NCBI GenBank assembly: GCA_025093985.1
Contig: JACAAK010000014.1
Location: 372,001 to 436,000, forward strand
Reading direction: 5' to 3'
From: Calvatia gigantea
Lineage: Eukaryota > Basidiomycota > Agaricomycetes > Agaricales > Lycoperdaceae
Length of the DNA stretch: 64,000 nucleotides
Under the pieces are notes generated by a model. That model was not told where the DNA came from. It ran no database searches and saw only the letters and a list, made by a program, of their open reading frames with translations. Position numbers and translations under genes: made by a program. Shown in pieces: positions 1 to 11,153 of the stretch. The first letter of the stretch is position 1. Every line of letters starts with the position of its first letter.

Positions 1-145
1 TGAGTCAGGTGAAGCTGCCCAGTGATCCACGGCCGTCTTCTCCTTGTATTTTGGACTTTACATAAATTTGATAATTGATAATGAGCAATAAACTGATTTG
101 TCTGTCTGTAAATGAAGTGTGAAAGAAATTTAAGTAAGGAAAGAA

Positions 146-1447
146 TCATAGAGTGTTCAAAGGTCCAGGCTTAGAAGGATAAGAGGAATGAAAGTCTGCA
201 AGAAGTTCAGCTGCATGTGCTAGCTCAGTAGCAGGTAACCAGGAAGACTCTTCTTTAGTGTCTTCATAACTTAACCAGATAACTTTGTACAAAAGTTTGC
301 AAGCTCGACATCAATTGATTTTCGAGTCAACAATGTGAGCAATTTCATACTCCAGTTCACCTTCAACTGTGACAGGTGGGGGAGGCAGCTCAGAGCAGCT
401 GTTGAGGGTGTTGGTTGTGGCAGGTTCTAGCATAGAGACATGGAAAACTGGGTAAATGGCACAAAGTGAGTCAGGAAGTCTGAGAGTGAATGAAACGGAA
501 CCAGGTTGTGCTATAATCTCATAAGGACCAAGATACTTCTCAGAGAGCTTTTTGGATGGCTGAGTTGTGCAGAAGAACTTGGCCTTGACAAAGACTTTCT
601 GACCAATGGTGAAGTCAGGTGAAGAAAGTCTGCGGGCGTCAGCAGATGTCTGGTAACATCCTTGAGCAAGTTTGATCTCAGCCTTTAGCATGTTATGGAG
701 TTCGTTGAGGTTGACAACAAATTGTTGGGCCCACCTAGAAGCTAAATCTCTCTTGGGGTAAACTGTGATGTTTGGGTGATAACTCTTGTTAGCGAAGAAT
801 GGAGAAACACCAGTCATGGCACTAGGAGCATTGTTGTAAGCAAACTCAGCTAGTGGAAGTAATTCTGCCCAGTTGTCCTGCTGATAATTGCAGTAGACAC
901 AAATGTATTGCTCGAGGGTCTGGTTGGTCCATTCGGTCTGTCCGTCACCTTCAGGGTAATAACCTGAAGTGAAATACAGCTTCATGTCCAATGCTCTTCC
1001 AAGCAACTGGAAGAAGTGTGAGACAAACTCAGAGCCACAATCAGACATGATGTGTTCAGGAACACCATGCTTTGAGAATACATGAATGATGAATAGTCAG
1101 GCCAACTCGGCTGATGTGATCATGTTGTGGATAGGAATGAACAGGGATTGTTTGGTGAGTCTGTCGATGATAATGAGGATAGTATCGAACTCAGAGGAGG
1201 TAGGGAGCTTCTCAATGAAGTCCATAGAGATAGAGTTCCAGGGTTGTTCAGGGATGGGAAGTTGCTTGAGAAGTCCGTATGGCCTGTGGCACTGCAGTTT
1301 AGATTGCATACAAGTGACACATAACTTACAGAAGTCCTTGACAGCTGACTGGATGTTGGGCCAAGTGTAGTCTCTGTGGATGAGTTTGAGAGTCTTGTTC
1401 TGACCAAAGTGGCCAGAGAGGATGTGATCACATTTGTACTGTAAGAC
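146..1447 (-). pseudogene. pol: Element A pol, integrase and chromodomain part
   Basis: Integrase inserts retrotransposon cDNA into the genome; a C-terminal chromodomain would direct it to modified histones. Visible in order: the zinc-binding HHCC region (CKLCVTC), the catalytic aspartates in SMDFIEKLP and IMSDCGSEF, the glutamate in GQTEWTNQ, then a chromodomain-like tail (VIWLSYEDTKEESSWLP) ending at a TGA at 146-148. Two in-frame stops, one at 1097-1099 and one just after the residues VDSKIN at 311, break one continuous frame, so these are substitutions rather than frameshifts. The usual SDRG arginine is a cysteine here. The frame continues upstream at 3873 across the chimeric insert. Confidence 0.85.
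1393..1447. repeat. 55-bp perfect direct repeat, left copy
   Basis: These 55 bases of element A integrase recur identically at 3818-3872 and bracket the foreign block 1448-3817. Bases on either side differ, so the limits are exact. It is much longer than the 4-6 bp duplication made by an LTR integrase. Confidence 0.95.
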
Positions 1448-1891
1448 GAAGAAAGTATGAACTAAACCTAAAAGGAAAAATACAAATGGTGAAAAAGGAG
1501 ATAACAGTGGACACAATTGTCGACTTGGGATGCACAACCAGCAGCATCAGCAAGAAACTGGTAGACAAGGAAGGACTCCTTACCCGAAAACTGGAACAAC
1601 AAATTTTGGTACTAAATGCAGATGGAACACCAAACTAGGGTGGAAAAGTGACGGAAACAGCCACAATCGACATAGACATCCAAGGACACAAAGAGCAGAT
1701 CAAAGCATCAGTTGTACAACTACAGGACTGCACAGAAGTCTTTCTAGGACATAACTGGCTGGTCAAACACAATCTGGAAGTAGATTGGAACAACGGAGAG
1801 ATCAAGTTCACTCGGTGTCCTCTAAATTGCCAGTTCTCCCACCAAAACATCCCCATCATGGCAAAAATATGAAGCATGGCCACTACTGAAA
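1448..1891 (+). pseudogene. pol: Family-1 protease fragment inside filler
   Basis: Nearly identical to 9740-10185 of element B, including the altered retropepsin active site DLGCTTSS and the downstream LGHNWLVKHNLEVDW segment. Differences from B are transitions. It has no start of its own and stops abruptly at the junction with copia LTR sequence near 1891, where the 9-base string TGTACACAG continues the LTR copy. Confidence 0.85.
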
Positions 1892-2352
1892 TGTACACAG
1901 TATGCTCCAATTATGCTACTGGTAGTTAGACCTCACCCATATAAGGGTTTAGAGTGCACAGACCAGGGATATTAGTATATATACCCTTATGTAGCATCAT
2001 TATATGTATGCCTTTTAGGTAGGCCTTCAGGCTAAGACACTATGTCTTCACTTCTCTATGCTAGCTTCTCTAAGCAGAGCTTTTTCATTCCTCAAGACTC
2101 TCTGAGCACACTGGTATAAGCAGGACCATGTCTGCTACCATGCATCTCTCCTACTGGACCGTCTCCCAGATGAATACAACTACCCTCCACCACTGACGCC
2201 TACACACTTAGGTAGTGTGAATTATATTGGGATGTCTACTTGTTCTCTCAACAGGTTATGGTCCCTGACTGCCACTCACTCGAACTGCATTAGCAATGCT
2301 GGTAGAGTTTGAGGAGGCTATGGTCACTTTCAACCTAGGAGACAGTAGTGCC
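1892..2352 (+). mobile_element. Copia-like LTR 3' part (1892-2253) plus leader (2254-2352)
   Basis: Matches 11337-11698 (right two thirds of the copia LTR, ending TCTCTCAACA) and then the 99-bp leader 11699-11797. The first 183 bp of the LTR are missing. The leader ends in GTGCC, which is the target duplication of the next LTR, so the copy preserves the insertion junction of element E. Confidence 0.85.
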
Positions 2353-2647
2353 TGTTACAACCTTAGTCTGAGTAAACCTCAGGTTGCAACTTAGGCTAAG
2401 ACTTGAGGGTGAGTAAGGGAAAGAGAACAAGAGATGGTTAAGCATACAGAATACAGGAGTATGTATGTACGCTTAAATACAATAGACATCCAGTTGAATG
2501 GATGGAGATGACTACATGAAATGTCCAACGACAATGGTGCAGGTTAATACCTGGAGATCACTGGACTAGAATAGGTGAAACAGGTACAAGATGGAGTAGA
2601 ATACAGACAAGTATGGAGCAAGTAGAAATAGATGAAAGTTCACAACA
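2353..2647 (-). mobile_element. Family-1 LTR inside filler
   Basis: A 295-bp LTR, TGTTACAACC to GTTCACAACA on the plus strand, in the orientation of element E and the same length as E's own LTRs (11798-12092 and 29494-29788). It carries the TATTTAAG promoter-like motif and the terminal hairpin of the family. Confidence 0.9.
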
Positions 2648-2672
2648 ATACCCCCTGATTTGGCTTTATGCC

Positions 2673-3656
2673 TCAGGAAGCTTCATTAAAGTCACCATTG
2701 ACTATGGTAGAGGTGAGGGCTTTCTTGGTGGCTCCGATGAGGTACTTTCCATCATTGGATCATGTGAAGAAGACGGGCAAGTGGCTTCAACTGTCTTGAC
2801 GGATAGGGACTGGAACACCATTGAATGGGAAGTCTGTTGTGGTGGAGTTGTCCCAATAGTTCTTGACTATCAATTTCCAGTAGTGTTGGTCCTTTTCTTG
2901 TCCTGGTAACACAGTGTGGAATCTTGCGGGAGGGAGAAAAACCAATACAAGTTGTGGTGAAGTGATTGTTTTTATGAAGCGGCGAAGTGAGTTGACTTTT
3001 TCCTTCATAGAGACAGTTGTTTCTTCATCCATGGGCATGTCAGATCGGGTCGGTGGTGTGGGGTTGATCATGGTATGGAGCTCAGAGAGGGTGCTGTGGA
3101 TCCTGTTGACGAGGGCATCAATTTCTGGGTCTTTGGTGGTCTTATTGCATCTGAGTAGGTTCATGGCCACATTAGCAAGCTCCAGGAAGATGTCGGCGAT
3201 GTTGAGGTGCTTGAATACTTCTAATCCAAGGTCGACGTGGTTGTGGAGACTGTGGATGCAGTCTTGTTCACTAGGTGTCAGTGTGGATTGTTCTAGGGCT
3301 CAGAAAATGGCAGGGATGTGTTAATTGGTGGATGAGGATGTATTGGCAAACCCTGCATACATGTCGGCGAAAGTGATGCATGCAGTGGCAAGGGCGATGT
3401 GCCTGTTGACGACTAGCCATTTATTTTGGGCAGTGATGGTTTCTATTTCATTGTTGGTGGCCTTGTCAACGTCTTTTAGCAGGGATTCGAGAAGTCCCTG
3501 TGCTGGAGATGACATGGTGGCTAAGTTGTAACGAGTACCTTGGGGGATAGGTGCTTGGCTGTTGCCTGGCTCTGGGAGGGGGACGGAGGAGATTGTGGTT
3601 GGATTGGGGTAGACGAGGGAATGAATAGTGACATGGTTGGCCTAGGAGGAAGGCAT
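2673..3656 (-). pseudogene. Family-1 ORF3 (post-pol protein), copy in filler
   Basis: Unknown protein of about 327 codons found directly after pol in every family-1 copy. This is one of the fullest versions, running from an ATG at 3656 to a TGA at 2673. Conserved segments are the N-terminal MPSSQANHVT, a central DMYAGFAN, MNLLRCNKTT, MPMDEETTVSM, KNYWDNSTTTDFPFNGVP and a C-terminal GKYLIGATKKAL. I see no signal peptide, membrane span or cysteine cluster. A few in-frame stops (for example CGA to TGA before SHLP) disable it. The ATG lies in the pol frame, two codons beyond the pol TAG at 3663-3665. Confidence 0.8.
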
Positions 3657-3662
3657 ATTTGG

Positions 3663-3817
3663 CTACTTTCTTTGGTTTGGTAATGATTTTTTGTTTCTTC
3701 CACCCCCCTTTTTATGGGTATCCTCTGGATGCCTCTTTTGGTAGTCCACTATTGCATCTTGAGCATTTGTCAGGTTGGATTCCACTGTCCATGTATCTTC
3801 TTTGTTGCTGTATCCCT
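3663..3817 (-). pseudogene. pol: Family-1 pol C-terminus, chromodomain tail
   Basis: Encodes the end of the chromodomain and the lysine-rich tail, closing with TAG at 3663-3665. Matches 23468-23628 of element E and stops at the right border of the filler. Confidence 0.8.
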
Positions 3818-3872
3818 TCTTGTTCTGACCAAAGTGGCCAGAGAGGATGTGATCACATTTGTACTGTAAGAC
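3818..3872. repeat. 55-bp perfect direct repeat, right copy
   Basis: Identical to 1393-1447. Element A integrase resumes here, so the 55 bases were duplicated when the filler was introduced. Confidence 0.95.
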
Positions 3873-5030
3873 TCAAAGTTGTAACTTGTTAGCATCAGGA
3901 ATGTAGATCCTGTCATTAAGGCAGAGAAACCCAGCCGAGTTGATGGACCATTGTCCTTCTGGTTTAGCTATGTGAGCGGCTGTGGATGGGTCAAGCAGGA
4001 GAGCTGAGAGGATATCAGAGTGGAGTTGATCAAGGTCAATGATCATGGCTGCGTGAAGGGAAGGGGCATATAGGTATGTAGTGTGGACAGAGGCTGAAAG
4101 CTGTTCATGAGTAAAGACGGGTCTGAAGTTGTGAGGATTGACCGTAGTATAGTCATTATTCCCCCTTTTAGAGTAGACATCCCATTGTCTAGTAAGAGTG
4201 TTGGGTTTTGTCCCTAGTTGGCCAGGGTGAAAGTGAATCATGAGGTTGAACTGGGAGAGGAACTCGGACCAGCGGGCTTGGCAGCAGGTGAGGATTTTCG
4301 TGGTACAGAAGTATTCTAGGTTCTTGTGATCAGTAACAACATCAATCGCAAGAGGGGTACCTTCAAAGTAGTGCTGTCAAATCCTGAAAGCTTCAAATAT
4401 AGCCAGGAGTTCCTTGTCATGGGTATCATAATTCAGCTCAGCCAGACTGAAAGTGTGGGAGTGGAATGCCATGGGGTGAACTTCACCATCCTCAGTAATG
4501 AGGGAGAGGATGGCTGCTAGCACATAGTCAGATGTGTCAGTCTCGACAATGATCTGAGCGTCGGGTATCCAGTGAGTGAGGACAGGTGCTGAGATAAAGG
4601 CATCCTTCAATGATCTGAAAGCTTCTCAACAGTCATGGCCGAACTTCCACACCATGTCCTTTTGGGTGAGGTAGGTCAGTAGGATGATGATATCAGAGTA
4701 GTTGTAGATGAAGCAATGGTAGAAGTTGGTGAAGCTGAGGAAGGACTGTATGTTCTTGACCTTCTTTGGTTCGGGCCAGTCCTGGATGATCTTGACCTTT
4801 TCCTCAGACATTCTGAGACCTTCAGGGGAGAGGATGTATCCAAGGTATTCAACAGTATCGGATTCGAACTCACACTTATCCACATGGGCATAGAGGCCAT
4901 GTTTGCAGAGCCACTTTAATACATCCTTAACCTGCTTGCGGTGGTTGCTGAGGTTGTCGGAGTAGATGAGGATATTGTCAAGATAGACTATAATGCAAAC
5001 ATCTAGGAGATCCTTGAAAATGTCATTCAT
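3873..5030 (-). pseudogene. pol: Element A pol: RT end, RNase H, integrase N-terminal linker
   Basis: Reading on minus: RT palm and connection (4626-5030), with the active-site box as YLDN instead of YLDD, then CEFESDTVEYLGYILSPEG; RNase H (4377-4610), with VETDTSDYVLAAILS and the DKELLAI helix; then the tether to integrase (3873-4241). An in-frame TAA sits at 4623-4625 between the RT and RNase H parts. The Asp to Asn change in the RT box should by itself abolish polymerisation. Confidence 0.85.
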
Positions 5031-5105
5031 GAACCACTAGAAAGCAGCAAGTGTATTAGTGAGGCTGAAGGGCATAACAAGCCATTTGAACAAGCTGTAG
5101 CAGGT

Positions 5106-6164
5106 TCAAAAGGCCGTCTTCCATTCATCACCAGCCACAATGCGAATGAGGTGGTAAGCATAGCAGAGGTCAATCTTGGTGTAAATGTGGGCTTTGTATG
5201 GAGAGTTGAGTAGGTCAGATATAAGTGGAAGAGAATAGTGGTCCTTCTTCGTGATACAGTTGAGACCTTGGAAGTCGATACAGAGTTGGAGGGAGCCATC
5301 CTTCTTCTTGACAAAAAGGACCAGAGCTCCATGAGGGGAGTTGAAAGAGTGGATGAAGCCAATGGCAAGGTTTTCCTCAATGAATTTATAAAGGGCCTCC
5401 AGTTCAGTCTGGGACAGAGAGTAGATGGTACCAACAGGAGGTTGGCCACCTTCTTCCAGATTGATTTGGAGGTCATAGGGTCTATGTTTGGCAAGTATGT
5501 TGGCCTTTGCTTTACTAAAAACATCGGCAAACTCGCGATATACTTTGGGAATGTTAGCCCAATCATCAGGTTTCTCGTTGATGGTGGCCAAAGCAGCTGA
5601 CATTGACAGGTCGTTAAGGTTAAGGCTAAATTGAACTGAACCAGGAATGTGCATGGCATACAGGAATGCAACAGCATTCACCAGGAAGATATGGGGATGC
5701 ATGGAGCCAGAGGGTGGAGAGGACTGTGGATCTATGGGAGTGGGTGTGGCTGAAATGGGCGCCAAAGAGTGTGTGGATGCAGCAGAGGCAGTCACAACAC
5801 ATGGAGAAGTGACAGGATTTTCAAGCTGTGGTGGTCGGAAAGTAATACTGCCCAAGGCTCAGTCAATTAACAGATTGTAGTAGGTGAGCCAGTTGTATCC
5901 CAGAACCATGGAGCAAGAAGAGTTGAGTCTAGTGATGAAGAAGTCCAGAGTCATAGATTCACCACAGCCAAAGGTGACAGGGATTTTCGCAAGTTCAGTA
6001 ATAAAAGCACTAGAAAAACTGTTGAAAAGACAGAGCTCAACAGGAGGAATGGGTGAGGTCGGGAGGTCATGAGAGCAGATAAAGTCAATATCCATGAAGC
6101 AGTGTGTAGAGCCACTATCAATGAGGGCCATGAAATGGGTATTGGAGGGGGAGCAGATGAGCAA
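5106..6164 (-). pseudogene. pol: Element A pol: protease and RT fingers/palm
   Basis: A retropepsin domain (ALIDSGSTHCF, later VLGYNWL) lies at 5859-6164. RT follows at 5106-5855: the RPYDLQI entry motif, KKKDGSLQLCIDFQGLN, then KIDLCYAYHLIRI and DEWKTAF. Only stop codons and a small shift near 5100 separate it from the RT remainder at 5030. The linker (SLAPISATPTPIDPQ) is proline and serine rich. Confidence 0.85.
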
Positions 6165-6337
6165 GGAGGAGATAGACAGTTGAAAAGAGTTGGGATCAGA
6201 AAGAGCAGATGCGTTGAGTTGGAAACACTCTGTGGCACAAGTGAGTACAATGTGGTCCTCAGCTAGTGCAGAGTCTTGAGGACTGCTACTTAGTTTCCCG
6301 AACTCTTATCAGAGTTCCTGTCGACTGCCTTAGCAAG

Positions 6338-7681
6338 TCAGGCCACAGCCTTCATGGCCGAGGCAGCTTTCTTCCTGCACTCACTCACCTTGTGTCCTGT
6401 GTTTCCACAGAAGAGACAGAGGTTGTTGTCCAAGCACCATTTGCACTCATTGGTAGTTAGCTTGCTATTCTTGCCGAGCTTGTTGGTCAAATTGGGCTTC
6501 ACTGATGAAGTGGACTTCGAGGTGGAAGAGAAGGGGGTAGCAGTAAACATCGAGGGTTTGGGGTTGTTGCCCTTGTTGCTGGTGTTGTTGGGCTTGTTGC
6601 TGGTGCTGCTGGTATTGTTGGTGGAAGAGGACGAGTTCTGGCCAGGCTTTCTGCTGAAAGAAGTGAATACTGTTTTGGCAGCCAACTTTGCCCAAGTCTT
6701 TTTGTGCTGATGCTCCCAATAATGGTTATTGAAGAGGAGAGTAATCTCCCGCATCAGGACAAAAGTGGTGGGCTTACTAGTGGGGTGACTGGACAGAGAG
6801 TCCTGGAGATGATCCGGAAGCCTTTTGTAATATCAGTGGCAGAGCACCTCATCATTCCAATTAAGCTGTGACAACAGCCGCATGAACTTGATGTTGTAGT
6901 TGGTAATTTTCTCAGAGTGTTTCATCTGAAGGTTATCTAAAAGCTTGGCAGATTCGCTGCATGGGTCTGCAATCCCAAAATTGGTTTTGAGCTCTAGAGC
7001 AAAAAGGTCCCAGTCAGAGGTCCACAGGTGAATAGTGCCAAGAGTCTCCTCTTGGTTGATAGCTGTCTCGAACCATCAGAGAGCAGTATCAGTCAAATAG
7101 GTGAGTGCAAAGTTCACCTTATTGTTGTCAGTTGGAAAGAGTGAGGGGTTGGAGTGAAAGTAGAGCTGACATTGGAACAGGAACTGATGTAGTTCCTCAG
7201 GGTTAGCACCGTTGAACGTGTTAGGTTCACAGGCCTTGGTGCGGGGGGTTCGGGGTACTTGGGGCAGCTGAGAATGGGCCTGATCATCTAACTTGTCGGC
7301 CAAAAGTGCAATGGCTTCCACCATTGTCAAATCTCGGTGTTGGGGATTTGGGGCACTGTCATCACTGGCGTTACTGTCAGGAGGGACTTTACCATCATTA
7401 CCACCATCATTACCATCTCCTGGATCTGGGGGTCCCTCGTCGAAAGGGTCCTGATTCTGGTTCTCACCTTGGTTGGGTAACTAGTCCTCATCATTTTCAT
7501 GATTGGGATCAGGCCCTTCCTGCAAGACCTCTTTGAAGGGGGTTCTTTGGAGTACTACTACTGGAGAAGCTTTGCGTTGAGGGGTTCCATAGGAAAGTGG
7601 TGTGGTGGCCTTCCGGCTTCTGTTACCAGAAGCCTTCTGGGCTTTGGAAGTGGTTTGTGACCTGGTGGTCATAGTAGGCAT
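6338..7681 (-). pseudogene. gag: Element A gag
   Basis: Starts at an ATG at 7681 (MPTMTTRSQTTSKAQ, a basic start common in fungal gypsy Gags), continues through the capsid part around 7076-7330 (NTFNGANPEELHQFLFQC), and ends in a nucleocapsid with one CCHC knuckle, CLFCGNTGHKVSEC, near 6380. A low-complexity Thr/Ser/Asn/Gln tract precedes the knuckle. Several frame changes and stops lie at 6755-7075 and 7331-7480, so it is not translatable as one protein. Confidence 0.8.
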
Positions 7682-7736
7682 AGTAATGAGTGATAAAGGG
7701 ACAAGGGAATGACAGAGGAGTGGAGTCTGATTATAC

Positions 7737-8240
7737 TGTTATGATCGGGTTACATGGGATATCAGCCAAAGGTTAGCTGCCAGGTAACATTGGGTGAGAA
7801 TGTACAGGGCAGGTGAATTCAGATGAGTACGAGATTTGGACTCAGTGGCTTCAACATATGTGTTGTGCCTTCCTGCTGTCATCGAAGTCCATACAGTATT
7901 TCAGGAGGGAGTAGGGTTAGAGAGTTGGAGGAACAGAGACCGAGAGGAACAGGATCAGAGGGCATAATTGTGGTTGATAATCAAACTAAGGATTTACAAG
8001 TATGGGGACTAGGTTTATATACTAGTCTGAAAAGTGGGAAGTACAAAAGTAATGGTGAATGAAGAATGGATGGCTGCCGAGGGCGGCCACCTAACAAGAC
8101 ACTAGGATCAAGTTCTAACTATAAGGCAATAGTGGAGAAGTTGAAGGGGATAGAGATTAATGTAGAAAACAGGATATCAGCCTGACTGACAGAAAGAATG
8201 AAGAACATCCCAATGCAGCCAGAGTGCACAGGTCATGACA
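7737..8240 (-). mobile_element. Element A LTR (5' LTR of the minus-strand element)
   Basis: 504 bp with inverted ends TGTTATGATC and GGTCATGACA. It lies 55 bp upstream of the Gag ATG. It joins a different LTR at 8240/8241, and no further A sequence follows. Confidence 0.8.
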
Positions 8241-8467
8241 CCTGTTAAGTGATCTCCAGTTATGACTCATACTAACTACTGTGCCAACTGATCGGACGTT
8301 CCATGTAGTAGCCCCATCCATTCAACTGGATATCTCTCTGTATTTAAGCATACATATATTCACTGTATTTGGTATGCTTAACCATCTCTTGTTTTCCTCC
8401 CCTTACTCACCCTCAAGTCTTAGCCCAAGGTTGCAACCTGAGGTAAACTCAGACTAAGGTCGTAACA
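8241..8467 (+). mobile_element. Family-1 LTR, 5' truncated (element B)
   Basis: Right-hand 227 bp of a roughly 308-bp LTR, ending GGTCGTAACA. It contains TATTTAAG near 8340 and the end hairpin CTGAG-GTAAA-CTCAG near 8441. The left part is cut by the LTR of element A. Confidence 0.85.
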
Positions 8468-8469
8468 TT

Positions 8470-8487
8470 TGGTTAAGTGTCCCCACC
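8470..8487 (+). promoter_or_regulatory. Putative primer-binding site, element B
   Basis: TGGTTAAGTGTCCCCACC begins two bases after the LTR and starts with TGG, complementary to a tRNA CCA end. The same string follows the LTRs of C, C2 and C3. I cannot name the tRNA. Confidence 0.6.
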
Positions 8488-8546
8488 TTACCTTGCAAGG
8501 AGTAGGCTGAAACAGGCCTGAACAAAGACAACCCAGGAGCTAGTAT

Positions 8547-9674
8547 ATGAGCTCAAACCCAGATGAATATAGAGAACCAAATCTCGAAGTCACTGACAAC
8601 GAATCTGAAACATCAGACAAAGAAGAAACAGGGAACCCCAAAGTACCTGAAGAACCAACCAGAGGAACACATGACAAACCTGGAGCAAACCCAGCAGAAG
8701 AAGAAGTACTATCAAAACTTCTAAATGAACTCAACCTAGCAGAGGAAGAGTTAATCCATCAGGAGAAATCAGATGAATCAAGTTCAGATGAAACAGAATC
8801 AGAAACCGACTCTGATATGACCAACAATGCAGTAGTACCTGCAGCAGCACCCAGCAGGAAAGGCCTAGTACCAGACCTGGGATTTTTCGATGGCACCTAC
8901 ACCAAATTTGACAACTGGTGGAGAGCAATGACACTCTTCATGAAGTTCAACAAAATAGCCTCAGCAGATGATAAAGCTATAGTGGTCTTAGCCAGGCTGA
9001 GAGGAGGAATAGCAGGAGCCTATGCAGCAATAAAGGCCCCACAAATCCTAGATGGAGAAGACTTAGTGGACTAGAAAGCATTTTCTGAAGATTTTAGGAA
9101 AACCTTCTCTGATGATGCCTTGAACAGTAAAGCAGAATGGCAAATTGAGAAATTCAAACAAGGGAACAAAAACACGGCAGACTACCTAATTGAATTCCAA
9201 GTCCTAAAGAGCAAGGCAAAAACAGACAACAAGCACACAATGTTCCTACTCAAGAAAAACACCAGGCAAGACATCATCTACACTATCACAGGTTACCCAC
9301 CTAGTGCCAGACCAGACACCTATGCAGAATGGACAGAAGCCATCCTTGCTGTAGGATAGGGATACGAAGCATCAGAATACCGAGGAGATAAGAAAACCAA
9401 TACTGGAACAACCTATGGAGGAATGGGAGAACTAATGGAGATAGGAAGCTGACGCCACATTTTCAATGCTGAAGGAAAACCCAAATGCTATAATTGTGGC
9501 ATTTTCAGACATATGGCAAAAGATTGCAAGAAACCCAAAGGGTTAATATGCTACAATTGCAGTAAAATGGGCCATATAGCAAAGGCCTGCACTGCACCCA
9601 AGAAGATACAGGTCTAAGGAATTGAAGAAGTTGGTGATGAAGAAAAGAAGGATTTTTCCGAAGACTCTGAGTAG
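8547..9674 (+). pseudogene. gag: Element B gag (family 1)
   Basis: Structural protein of the particle. It starts MSSNPDEYREPNLEV, followed by a very acidic N-terminal domain (about residues 5-90, rich in E, D and S). The capsid part shows FDNWWRAMTLFMKFNKIASA, and the end carries two CCHC knuckles near 9488 and 9551 (CYNCGIFRHMAKDC type). The frame is unshifted from 8547 to the TAG at 9672-9674. In-frame stops at 9072-9074, 9357-9359, near 9450 and near 9615 disable it. Acidic-domain Gags of this type recur in all family-1 copies here. Confidence 0.85.
9650..9659 (+). promoter_or_regulatory. Candidate -1 frameshift site, element B
   Basis: GGATTTTTCC. In the Gag frame it reads GAT TTT TCC. 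A Phe-tRNA on TTT can re-pair with TTT one base back, which gives the Pol frame (Pol is -1 relative to Gag). The same string occupies the same place in E and, with one change, in C, C3 and H. Confidence 0.5.
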
Positions 9675-11153
9675 GTGCTACCTCGAGAGTCAGAAAGCTT
9701 GTATCTAAGATATCAGACAAATTTTACATGATTCCTCAGAGAAGAAAGTATGAACTAAACCTAAAAGGAAAAATACAAATGGTGAAAAAGGAGATAACAG
9801 TGGACACAATTGTCGACTTGGGATGCACAACCAGCAGCATCAGCAAGAAACTGGTAGACAAGGAAGGACTCCTTACCTGAAAACTGGAACAACAAATTTT
9901 GGTACTAAATGCAGATGGAATACCAAACTAGGGTGGAAAAGTGACAGAAACAGCCACAATCGACATAGACATCCAAGGACACAAAGAGCAGATCAAAGCA
10001 TCAGTTGTACAACTACAGGACCACACAGAAGTCTTTCTAGGACATAACTGGCTGGTCAAACACAATCTGGAAGTAGATTGGAACAACGGAGAGATCAAGT
10101 TCACTTGGTGTCCTCCAAATTGCCAGTTCTCCCACCAAAACATCCCCATCATGGCAAAAATATGAAGCATGGCCACTACTGAAGATTTATGGAAAGAAGA
10201 AGACGAACTAGACCCAACTAAACCAGAAGACTTACTAGACTACATACAACCATTTACATATCTATTCAACAAAACAACATTCAACAAACTCCCAGAATGG
10301 ACCAAATGGGACCACGAGATAATCCTAACAGAGGATGCCCCAAAAGAAATAAATGCAGGAACATACAACATGACAGTCAAGGAACAGAATGAACTCAAAG
10401 CATTCATCAAAGAGAATCTGGAATCAGGACAAATATGACCATCGAAATCCCCATATACAGTGCCAACCTTCTTCATCCCCAAGAAAGACAGATCCAAGAG
10501 ATTAATCCAAGACTATAGACGGCTAAACAATGTAGTAATCAAGGACAAAACACCACTACCAAGAATTGGTGAAGTAATTGACAAGCTCAGAAAAGCCAAA
10601 TATTTCAATAAACTCAACATCATCTGGGGATATAACAATGTCAGGATCAAGGAAGGGGATGAATGGAAAGTGGCATTCCTCACCAACGAAGGGCTTTTTG
10701 AGCCAACAGTCATGTATTTCAGCCTTAGCAACTCTCTGGGGACCTTCTCCAGAATGATGACAAGCATCTTCTACGACCTCTTGCAAAATGGAGACATTGT
10801 AAACTACATGGATGACTTCACCATCCCCAGTGACACCAAAGAACAACTAAAAGAACAAATGATACAATTCCTGGAATGCGCAGCATAGTACAACCTGTAC
10901 TTCAAGCAAACCAAATGCATCTTCAATGTGGAAGAAATTCCAATGCTAGGAGTCAAAGTAGGACATGGATGAATTGAAATGGAAGAAGAAAAAGTCAAAT
11001 CAGTACGAGATTGGCCCAAGCCAAAAAGTACAAAAGAGGTAGAAAGATTCTTAAGTTTCACAAATTACTACCAATGTTTCATCAAGAACTTCAGCAAGAT
11101 TGCAGGACCATTAAACAAGCTCAAAGGAGTGACCACATGGGAATGGAACCAAG
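9655..11153 (+). pseudogene. pol: Element B pol, first part: protease, RT, start of RNase H
   Basis: Single -1 frame. Protease at about 9720-10165 has the altered active site DLGCTTSS where other copies have NSG and a working enzyme has DSG. RT at 10169-10888 shows FFIPKKDRSKRLIQDYRRLN, KLNIIWGYNNVRIKEGDEW and the catalytic YMDD at about 10807-10818. The connection region starts at 10979. Stops at 9880-9882, 9928-9930, 10163-10165, 10436-10438 and 10886-10888 break it. The frame is cut at 11153 by the copia LTR and resumes at 35875. Confidence 0.85.

Larger units (their letters stand above)
1448..3817. mobile_element. Chimeric filler insert in element A (B/copia/E junction copy)
   Basis: This 2370-bp block is a shortened copy of the nested structure found between 9740 and 23628. 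It holds family-1 protease (matching 9740-10185), then copia LTR and leader (11337-11797), a family-1 LTR, ORF3, and a chromodomain fragment. It lacks 1151 bp (10186-11336) and lacks element D at the ORF3 position where D sits in E. It therefore copies a state from before D inserted, or a D-free sister locus. No LTR ends occur at its borders, so it did not enter by ordinary retrotransposition. Confidence 0.85.
1..8240 (-). mobile_element. Element A, Ty3/gypsy chromovirus, left end outside window
   Basis: Read on the minus strand the order is LTR (7737-8240), Gag, protease, RT, RNase H, integrase and chromodomain, which is the Ty3/gypsy order. The element is interrupted at 1448-3817 by a chimeric insert. 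Its 3' LTR would lie left of base 1, since nothing in 1-145 resembles the 7737-8240 LTR. Its right LTR end abuts a truncated family-1 LTR beginning CCTGT, so A probably inserted into that LTR; the matching left duplication is outside the window. Stops and frameshifts make it inactive. Confidence 0.85.

Noticed and set aside
1393..3872. The 55-bp repeat as an ordinary integrase target duplication
   Set aside because: LTR integrases leave 4-6 bp, and the insert has no LTR ends at its borders.
4716..6710. Plus-strand ORFs opposite element A pol and gag
   Set aside because: Antisense to recognisable RT, protease and Gag; the leucine-rich 6354-6710 product is the complement of the Asn/Gln/Thr tract.
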